From an uncultured Collinsella sp. (GTDB lineage: Bacteria > Actinomycetota > Coriobacteriia > Coriobacteriales > Coriobacteriaceae): a stretch of DNA of 9,051 bases. Location: positions 1-9,051 of the forward strand of contig USBX01000029.1 in assembly GCA_900552995.1 (NCBI GenBank). The letters are read 5' to 3'. Of the stretch, positions 1-5,248 are shown piece by piece (within the stretch, counting starts at the first letter, position 1; each line of letters opens with the position of its first letter). The position numbers and the translations under genes were made by a program. The notes beneath the pieces are model-generated. The model was not told where the DNA came from, ran no database searches, and saw nothing but the letters and a program-made list of their open reading frames with translations.

Positions 1-50
1 GATCTACACGAGCCTTATCGTCGGCAGCGTCAGATGTGTATAAGAGACAG
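1..50 (+). other. Illumina Nextera P5/i5 adapter (not biological)
   Basis: Bases 1-9 are the end of the P5 primer (GATCTACAC). Bases 10-17 (GAGCCTTA) sit exactly where the i5 index belongs and match the index I remember as S521. Bases 18-31 are the Nextera read-1 tail and 32-50 are the 19-base Tn5 mosaic end (AGATGTGTATAAGAGACAG). The biological insert starts at 51. This stretch must be trimmed before annotation because it supplies a false ATG at 34 that is in frame with the truncated topA. Confidence 0.98.
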
Positions 51-51
51 G

Positions 52-2070
52 GCCGAGATTACGCAGGCCTTCGATAACCTTGTCTCGCTCGACCAGAACC
101 TGGCCGACGCTGGCGAGAGTCGTCAGCATATCGACCTCATTTGGGGCGCGGTGCTCACGCGCTACCTGACGCTCGCCAAGTTTGGCGGTTTTGGCAACGT
201 GCGCTCCGCCGGCCGCGTGCAGACGCCGACGCTTGCCCTGGTGGTCGAGCGCGAGCGTGAGCGCATGGCGTTTGTGCCCGAGGACTATTGGCAGATTCGC
301 GGTATGGGTGCCGCGCAGGGCGCCGACGAGGACGACCGCTTTAAGATCGCGCACAAGACGGCGCGTTTTACCGATAAAGATGCTGCCGAGACGGCGTATG
401 GCCACGTTGACGGTGCCAAGACGGCAACCGTCGCCGCGGTGACCAAGCGCTCGCGCAAGCAGCAGCCGCCCACGCCGTTTGCGACCACCTCGTTGCAGGC
501 AGCCGCTGCGGCCGAGGGCATCTCGCCTGCACGTACCATGCGCATCGCCGAATCCCTCTACATGGCGGGCCTCATCAGCTACCCGCGTGTCGACAACACC
601 GTGTATCCCGCGACGCTCGATCTGGGCGCCGTGGTGAGTGACCTGGCAAAGATCAACCCGGCGTTGGCGCCCGTGTGCAAAAAGGTGCTCGCCGGCCCCA
701 TGAAGCCCACGCGCGGCAAGGTCGAGACCACCGACCACCCGCCTATCTATCCCACGGGCGAGGGCGATCCGTCCACGCTCGATGGCGGCCAGCGCAAGCT
801 CTACGACCTCATCGCCCGCCGTTTCCTGGCGACGCTCATGGGTCCCGCGACCATCGAGAACACCAAGCTCGAGCTCGACGTCAACGGCGAGCCGTTCGTG
901 GCTTCGGGTGACGTGCTCGTGACCCCGGGGTTCCGCGAGGCCTACCCGTACGGACTCAAGCGCGACGAGCAGATGCCGCCGCTGGAGCAGGGCGACACGG
1001 TCGACGTGTTCGACATTAAGCTCGAGGCCAAGCAGACCGAGCCGCCCGCGCGCTACAGCCAGGGCAAGCTCGTGCAGGAGATGGAAAAGCGCGGCCTGGG
1101 TACCAAGTCCACGCGCGCGAGCATCATCGAGCGCCTGTATGCCGTGCGCTATCTCAAAAACGATCCCGTTGAGCCGAGCCAGCTGGGCATCGCCATCATC
1201 GACGCGCTGTCGCAGTTTGCCCCGCGCATCACGAGCCCCGATATGACCAGCGAGCTCGACGGCGACATGACCCGCGTGGAGCGCGGCGAGGATACCGAAG
1301 AGCATGTCGTGACGCACTCGCGCGCGCTGCTGGCCGGCGTGCTCGACGAGCTGCTCAAGCACACGCAGGAGCTGGGCGACGCCATCAGCGACGCCGTCAC
1401 GGCCGATGCGCGCGTGGGCGCCTGCCCCAAGTGCGGCAAGGACCTGGTTATGAAGACGAGCGCCAAGACCCGCGGCAGCTTCATTGGCTGCATGGGCTGG
1501 CCCGACTGCGACGTGACCTATCCGGTGCCGAGCGGCGTCAAGGTGAGCCCGCTCGAGGGCGAGGCCGCCGTGTGCCCCGAATGCGGTGCGCCGCGCATTA
1601 AGTGTCAGCCGTTCCGCCAGAAGGCCTTCGAGATTTGCGTGAACCCCACGTGCCCCACCAACTACGAGCCTGACCTTAAAGTGGGCGAGTGCAAGGTGTG
1701 CGCCGAGGCCGGACGCCATGGCGACCTGATCGCGCACAAGAGCGAGAAGAGCGGCAAGCGCTTTATCCGCTGCACCAACTACGATGACTGCGGCGTGAGC
1801 TATCCGCTGCCGGCGCGCGGCAAGCTCGAGGCGACGGGCGAGACCTGCCCCGAGTGCGGCGCCCCCATCGTGGTGGTCAACACGGCGCGCGGTCCGTGGC
1901 GTATCTGCGTGAACATGGACTGCCCGACCAAGGAGAAGAAGCCCGCCCGCGGTCGCAAGACCACGACCAAGGCGAGCACGGCCAAGAAGACGACGGCTAA
2001 GAAAGCCACTGCCGCCAAGAAGACGACCGCGAAGAAGTCGACTGCCAAGAAAACAGCCGCCGACAAGTAA
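52..2070 (+). CDS. topA: DNA topoisomerase I (type IA), 5'-truncated, with four C-terminal zinc ribbons
   Basis: This is the 3' part of a type IA topoisomerase, which relaxes negatively supercoiled DNA by cutting one strand through a phosphotyrosine link and passing the other strand through. The insert boundary removes the N-terminus, including the Toprim domain, perhaps about 140 residues. Visible are the SAGRVQTPTLALVVERERER segment (about 202-264), the catalytic tyrosine at 580-582 in ISYPRVDNTVYP, TDHPPIYPTG near 730, and KRGLGTKSTRASIIERL near 1090. The motifs IDLIWGAVLTRYL, SYPRVDNTVYP and TDHPPIYPT look like the archaeal-type TopA group rather than the E. coli type; this is from memory. 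Four Cys4 zinc ribbons follow, at 1423-1509, 1573-1653, 1690-1791 and 1846-1923. A basic tail of repeated TAKK-like units runs from about 1930 to the stop. The first complete codon is at 52; an ATG at 34 is adapter sequence. Transcription ends at the terminator 23 bases downstream. Confidence 0.95.
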   Translation, partial: AEITQAFDNLVSLDQNLADAGESRQHIDLIWGAVLTRYLTLAKFGGFGNVRSAGRVQTPTLALVVERERERMAFVPEDYWQIRGMGAAQGADEDDRFKIAHKTARFTDKDAAETAYGHVDGAKTATVAAVTKRSRKQQPPTPFATTSLQAAAAAEGISPARTMRIAESLYMAGLISYPRVDNTVYPATLDLGAVVSDLAKINPALAPVCKKVLAGPMKPTRGKVETTDHPPIYPTGEGDPSTLDGGQRKLYDLIARRFLATLMGPATIENTKLELDVNGEPFVASGDVLVTPGFREAYPYGLKRDEQMPPLEQGDTVDVFDIKLEAKQTEPPARYSQGKLVQEMEKRGLGTKSTRASIIERLYAVRYLKNDPVEPSQLGIAIIDALSQFAPRITSPDMTSELDGDMTRVERGEDTEEHVVTHSRALLAGVLDELLKHTQELGDAISDAVTADARVGACPKCGKDLVMKTSAKTRGSFIGCMGWPDCDVTYPVPSGVKVSPLEGEAAVCPECGAPRIKCQPFRQKAFEICVNPTCPTNYEPDLKVGECKVCAEAGRHGDLIAHKSEKSGKRFIRCTNYDDCGVSYPLPARGKLEATGETCPECGAPIVVVNTARGPWRICVNMDCPTKEKKPARGRKTTTKASTAKKTTAKKATAAKKTTAKKSTAKKTAADK

Positions 2071-2092
2071 CGGCGCAGTCGAAACATTGCCC

Positions 2093-2134
2093 AAAAAAAC
2101 GAGCGAGGACCCCGCGATCCTCGCTCGTTTTTTT
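2093..2134. terminator. Bidirectional rho-independent terminator between convergent genes
   Basis: There is a perfect 17-bp inverted repeat, left arm 2093-2109 and right arm 2118-2134, with an 8-base loop. The arms comprise a seven-A tract, the core CGAGCGAGGA / TCCTCGCTCG and a seven-T tract. Read on either strand it gives a GC-rich stem followed by a U-run, so it can end both topA (stop at 2070) and the convergent minus-strand gene (stop at 2213). Confidence 0.93.
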
Positions 2135-2136
2135 GA

Positions 2137-2194
2137 CCGGCAGTTAGGGACGTTCTTTTTCTGCCGGCAGTTTAGGAACGTCCCTAACTGCCGG
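2137..2194. repeat. REP-like inverted repeat with nested palindrome
   Basis: Perfect 19-bp arms, CCGGCAGTTAGGGACGTTC at 2137-2155 and its reverse complement at 2176-2194, enclose a 20-base loop. The loop contains the self-complementary CTGCCGGCAG at 2161-2170 followed by a third, slightly changed copy of the core (CCGGCAGTTTAGGAACGT). This third copy can pair with the right arm to make a competing hairpin with one bulged T. It lies directly downstream of the bidirectional terminator. I remember similar GGGAC-type palindromes scattered between genes in Collinsella, but the sequence alone shows only this one and a related one at 3265-3333. Confidence 0.8.
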
Positions 2195-2212
2195 CTCGGG
2201 AACGACAAAGCG

Positions 2213-3196
2213 CTAGTTCACCTCGACAGGCTTGGCGCCGGGATAGCGCTCCTCAAAGTCTAGGCGGTACTTATTGTCATTGGTGCCCGCCACGTTGTCG
2301 CGCGACAGCGGCGCCACGATCTCATTCTTGTGGTCCGCAGGCTTGGCGTATTTCAGGCTGATCTCCCAGGCATCACGGATTGCGTCAATGCGGTGATCCA
2401 GGTCGTCGTACAGGGCGATGATGTCCTTCCAGGAGCTGTAGTTCTTGGAGCTCGTCGGGACGTCCAGGTCCTCGACGATGTCGTAATACTGCTCGATGGT
2501 GTCCTCCGTGCGCTCGGCGACGTCGGCGAGATTTTGACGGGTGGTTCGATCCTCTTCCAGATAGTTGCCGTTGAAGTTCTGCGCGCAGCCACGGACCTGG
2601 CTGTCGAGATCTTCGAGCAGGTCGTAGTATTCGCTCAGGCGACGGTAGAGGTTCTGCTCGGAGAGCGTTGCTTCGCCGCCATCCTCGTCGTCATCGTCAT
2701 CATCGTCGTACAGGCTGTTGGGATCGCCGAGAGGCTTTAGGTCATCGTCGTCGACGTCATGGTGCAGCTTAGCTACCGCGGCAGTCGTCTGCGTGGCGGC
2801 GTTGTCGAAAGGCTTGATCACAAAGAAAACGACCAGGGCGATGATGATCGCCACCAGCACAACAATAACGGCGATAAGCGGCCCGGTGCCGCTCTTTTTG
2901 GGAGCGGGGGTCTGTGGCGAAGCGGGCGCGTATGCGGGAGCCGGCTGCTGTTGGGGCGAGCCGCTCGCGACGGGTATGCGCTGCGTGGTCTCGACGGCCT
3001 CGGTCCTTGCGGCAGGGTCGGGGCTATAGGCGAGGGAGTCATCCGCCTTGGCTTGCGGCGTATCAAGGGAGCCGGTCTGCTCAAAAGCGGGCTGGCTATC
3101 GCTTGCGGCTGTTTGCTCAACGGGTGCACCGCATGAGGTGCAGAACTTGGCATCATCTGCAAGAAGCTTGCCGCACGAGGCGCAATACCGAGACAT
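2213..3196 (-). CDS. Zinc-ribbon, single-pass membrane protein of unknown function
   Basis: The 327-residue protein opens with a Cys4 zinc ribbon (Cys5, 8, 19, 22; YCASCGK...FCTSCGAP). A Pro/Ala/Gln/Ser-rich linker (about 30-100) follows, then one hydrophobic segment (about 106-127) preceded by two lysines, which suggests the ribbon is cytoplasmic and the C-terminus outside. After the membrane segment come an Asp-rich stretch (147-152) and a run of seven Asp (164-170). Next is a probably helical region (about 178-285) rich in acidic and Tyr residues, ending near a YPGAKPVEVN tail. The ATG at 3196 was chosen because AAAGGAG lies 5 bases upstream; the GTG at 3214 would place that ribosome site inside the coding region. 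A TATAAT box lies about 38 bases upstream. I recognise no family beyond the zinc-ribbon domain; the architecture resembles uncharacterised bacterial zinc-ribbon membrane proteins. The gene is monocistronic and convergent with topA. Confidence 0.88.
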   Translation of the reverse strand: MSRYCASCGKLLADDAKFCTSCGAPVEQTAASDSQPAFEQTGSLDTPQAKADDSLAYSPDPAARTEAVETTQRIPVASGSPQQQPAPAYAPASPQTPAPKKSGTGPLIAVIVVLVAIIIALVVFFVIKPFDNAATQTTAAVAKLHHDVDDDDLKPLGDPNSLYDDDDDDDEDGGEATLSEQNLYRRLSEYYDLLEDLDSQVRGCAQNFNGNYLEEDRTTRQNLADVAERTEDTIEQYYDIVEDLDVPTSSKNYSSWKDIIALYDDLDHRIDAIRDAWEISLKYAKPADHKNEIVAPLSRDNVAGTNDNKYRLDFEERYPGAKPVEVN

Positions 3197-3233
3197 TGCC
3201 ACTCCTTTCGCCACATTTCAATGCAATACGACG

Positions 3234-3239
3234 ATTATA
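3234..3239 (-). promoter_or_regulatory. -10 box of the zinc-ribbon gene
   Basis: The minus strand reads TATAAT, a perfect sigma-70-type -10 hexamer, 37 bases upstream of the ATG at 3196. No convincing -35 hexamer is present; the best candidate, around 3256-3262, is poor. Transcription would begin near 3227, giving a leader of about 30 bases that includes the AAAGGAG ribosome site. Confidence 0.65.
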
Positions 3240-3264
3240 CCCAGCATCCAAAATTCCCCATCAT

Positions 3265-3333
3265 AAGTTGCGGTGAAATAGGGACTGTTTGGCGGTCTCA
3301 GAGCTTCAATCAGTCCCTATTTCACCGCAACTT
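3265..3333. repeat. REP-like inverted repeat in a divergent promoter region
   Basis: Perfect 23-bp arms occupy 3265-3287 and 3311-3333 around a 23-base loop. The arm core is GCGGTGAAATAGGGACTG. It shares the TAGGGAC string with the arms of the palindrome at 2137-2194, and the two elements bracket the minus-strand zinc-ribbon gene. It has no T-run, so it is not a standard terminator. It lies between the promoters of the divergent zinc-ribbon gene and tmk operon. Confidence 0.82.
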
Positions 3334-3336
3334 TGG

Positions 3337-3348
3337 AAAGGCGCCTTT
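3337..3348. promoter_or_regulatory. 12-bp palindrome AAAGGCGCCTTT, possible operator
   Basis: A perfect 12-bp palindrome lies just upstream of the candidate -35 box of the tmk operon and next to the REP-like element. Its position would suit a dimeric regulator, but nothing in the window identifies one and chance cannot be excluded. Confidence 0.3.
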
Positions 3349-3353
3349 AGCCA

Positions 3354-3383
3354 TTGGGGACGCGCCGAGCACTGGGGTATCAT
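3354..3383 (+). promoter_or_regulatory. Candidate promoter of the tmk-holB-ricT operon
   Basis: TTGGGG (3354-3359) and TATCAT (3378-3383) are separated by 18 bases, about 52 bases upstream of the tmk start. The -10 region sits in the string GGGGTATCAT, which recurs exactly at 6981-6990 upstream of the comF gene. That recurrence raises confidence that TATCAT is a genuine -10 box; the -35 box is weak. Confidence 0.5.
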
Positions 3384-3435
3384 GGCTTGGTTGATATATC
3401 TGCATTTACGCGCCTTGTAGGAAGGGGCTGCGCCC

Positions 3436-4119
3436 ATGGCTTTTGAGCCTGCTCAACATAGCTTTATCACGCTCGAGGGCGTCGACGGTGCCGGCAAGTC
3501 CACGCAGGCGCGCCTGCTTGCCCGCGCGCTCGAACTCGCTGGCTATCAGGTCGTAACTCTGCGCGAGCCGGGTGGCACTGCCATCAGCGAAAAGATTCGC
3601 GCCCTGCTGCTCGACCCCGCCAACACGGCGATGGGCGATACCTGCGAGCTGTTGCTCTACGAGGCTGCGCGTGCCCAGTTGGTGCACGAGGTCATAGCCC
3701 CCGCCCTTGCGGCCGGCAAGGTGGTCCTGTGCGATCGCTTCTACGATTCCACGACCTGCTACCAGGCATTTGCCGACGGCCTCGATCGCCAGATGGTGCG
3801 CGACGCCAACAACCTGGCCGTCGCGGGAACGCACCCGGCGCTCACACTCGTCTACCACATCACGCCCGAGCAGGCGGCGCTACGCATGGCAGCCCGTGGC
3901 GCGGCAGATCGCATGGAGGCTAAGGGCATGGCATTCCAGGAGCGTGTCTACGAGGGGTTTTGCGCAATTGCTGCCGAGGAGCCAGACCGCGTAAAGCTCA
4001 TCGACGCCACTACGACCGTCGAGGAAGTCTTCGAGAAGACGGTCGAGCAGGTTCGCGCGTACGGTCTCGACATTCCGCAGGAAGCCGTCGCCGCCGCGCT
4101 TGCCAAGGAGGCCGAGTAA
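3436..4119 (+). CDS. tmk: Thymidylate kinase
   Basis: The enzyme phosphorylates dTMP to dTDP with ATP in the cytoplasm, an essential step to dTTP. The 227-residue protein has the P-loop GVDGAGKS (15-22, catalytic Lys21), the dTMP-binding REPGG (43-47), the DRF variant of the DR(Y/H) motif (Asp100-Arg101) followed by YDST, and a LID region with RMAARGAADRMEAKG. The family is usually about 205-215 residues; the surplus is at the C-terminus (after about 210) and in a few leading residues. The ATG at 3436 is preceded by GAAGGGG about 8 bases upstream. It is first in an operon with holB and ricT, an order also known from Bacillus subtilis (tmk, two small genes, holB, yaaT), here without the small genes between. 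Confidence 0.97.
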   Translation: MAFEPAQHSFITLEGVDGAGKSTQARLLARALELAGYQVVTLREPGGTAISEKIRALLLDPANTAMGDTCELLLYEAARAQLVHEVIAPALAAGKVVLCDRFYDSTTCYQAFADGLDRQMVRDANNLAVAGTHPALTLVYHITPEQAALRMAARGAADRMEAKGMAFQERVYEGFCAIAAEEPDRVKLIDATTTVEEVFEKTVEQVRAYGLDIPQEAVAAALAKEAE

Positions 4120-4120
4120 C

Positions 4121-5248
4121 ATGGCCCCCGCTCAGGCAAGCCTGCTGGCCAAGCTCGACACCCAAGAGCGCGTGCGTGACTTTTTGACCAATGCCGTCGC
4201 TAGCGGTCGCGCATCGCACGCCTACCTGTTTTTGGGCGCTCCCGGCGCGGGCAAGCTCGACGCCGCGTGGGCGCTCGCCCAAGCCTTCCTGTGCGAGCAG
4301 AATGGCTGCGGCTCATGCGATAGCTGCGTGCGCGTCGCCCGCCATACGCACCCCGACGTGCACTATTACACGCCCGAGAGCGCCACGGGTTACCTCATTG
4401 CCCAGACCCGCGAGCTGCTCGATGACGTGCCACTGGCGCCCATCCGTGCCAAGGCCAAGGTCTACATCATCGACCGTGCCGAGCAACTGCGTGCCAACAC
4501 CGCCAACGCACTGCTCAAAACGCTCGAGGAGCCGCCCGAGGGCGTTATGTTTATCTTGCTGGGCACCTCGGCCGACGTGATGCTGCCCACTATCGTGAGT
4601 CGTTGCCAGTGTGTGCCGTTTCGGCTGGTATCGCCCGCCGTCGCCGCGCAGGCCGTGAGCCGCGCCACCGGTCAGGACCCTGCGCGTTGCCGCATGGCGG
4701 TCGCCGTGGCGGGAAGCCCCACACGCGGCATCGAGTTTCTTAAGAGCGCCGAGCGCCAGGACGCCCGCCGTCAGATGGTCCGTGCCATCGACTCACTCAT
4801 TGCCGCCGACGAGGCCGACGTGCTCAGTCGCGCCAAGTCGCTCATCGTCGCCGTCAAGGCGCCGCTTGCCGAGGTCAAGTCCACGCAGGAAAAGGTACTC
4901 GAGCAAAACGCCGACTACCTGTCGCGTGGAGCATTGAAGCAGCTTGAGGACCGCAACAAGCGCGAACTCAACGCGCGCGAGCGTTCGGGTATTATGGAAG
5001 CGCTGGCGAGCGCGCGGACGCTCATGCGCGACGTGCTGCTGACACTTCAGGACGAGGCAGCCGACGTGGTGAACGAGGACGTGCGCGACACGATCGGTCG
5101 GCTTGCCGCCGCGACCAATGTTGCGGGTGCCACCCAGGCGCTCGAGGCGGTCGCGACCGCCGAGCGCAACATCGCCAGAAACGTTACTCCCCAGCTGGCC
5201 ATCGAGGTCATGCTGTTCGATATCAGGAAGGCACTGAAATGCCGTTAG
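4121..5248 (+). CDS. holB: DNA polymerase III delta' subunit (clamp loader)
   Basis: Delta' is the rigid subunit of the clamp-loader complex that opens the sliding clamp onto primed DNA. The 375-residue protein shows the family's N-terminal AAA+ fold. The P-loop region is GAPGAGKLD (39-47), with Lys45 kept but the following Ser/Thr replaced by Leu46. A zinc site is formed by Cys58, 63, 66 and 69. A Walker-B-like VYIIDRAE lies at 114-121, ANALLKTLEEPP follows, and the arginine-finger motif SRC is at 160-162. The altered P-loop fits delta' subunits, many of which do not hydrolyse ATP; the kept SRC fits a role in supplying the finger to the neighbouring subunit. The ATG at 4121 has AAGGAGG 9 bases upstream, inside the end of tmk, and lies 1 base after the tmk stop. 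An upstream in-frame TTG at 4100 is less likely. The C-terminal half (about 190-375) is the weakly conserved collar region. Confidence 0.93.
   Translation: MAPAQASLLAKLDTQERVRDFLTNAVASGRASHAYLFLGAPGAGKLDAAWALAQAFLCEQNGCGSCDSCVRVARHTHPDVHYYTPESATGYLIAQTRELLDDVPLAPIRAKAKVYIIDRAEQLRANTANALLKTLEEPPEGVMFILLGTSADVMLPTIVSRCQCVPFRLVSPAVAAQAVSRATGQDPARCRMAVAVAGSPTRGIEFLKSAERQDARRQMVRAIDSLIAADEADVLSRAKSLIVAVKAPLAEVKSTQEKVLEQNADYLSRGALKQLEDRNKRELNARERSGIMEALASARTLMRDVLLTLQDEAADVVNEDVRDTIGRLAAATNVAGATQALEAVATAERNIARNVTPQLAIEVMLFDIRKALKCR

Noticed and set aside
4..2208. 734-residue open frame on the minus strand opposite topA
   Set aside because: It is a shadow frame caused by GC-rich third positions, runs through the terminator and REP-like palindrome, and ends in adapter sequence (SYTHLTLPT). 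It has no ribosome site and no recognisable domain.
3197..3214. GTG start for the zinc-ribbon gene six codons upstream
   Set aside because: Those codons contain the AAAGGAG ribosome site that serves the ATG at 3196, and the zinc ribbon normally begins right at the N-terminus.
4100..4120. TTG start for holB seven codons upstream
   Set aside because: It overlaps the end of tmk and would place the AAGGAGG ribosome site inside the coding region; the ATG at 4121 is correctly spaced.
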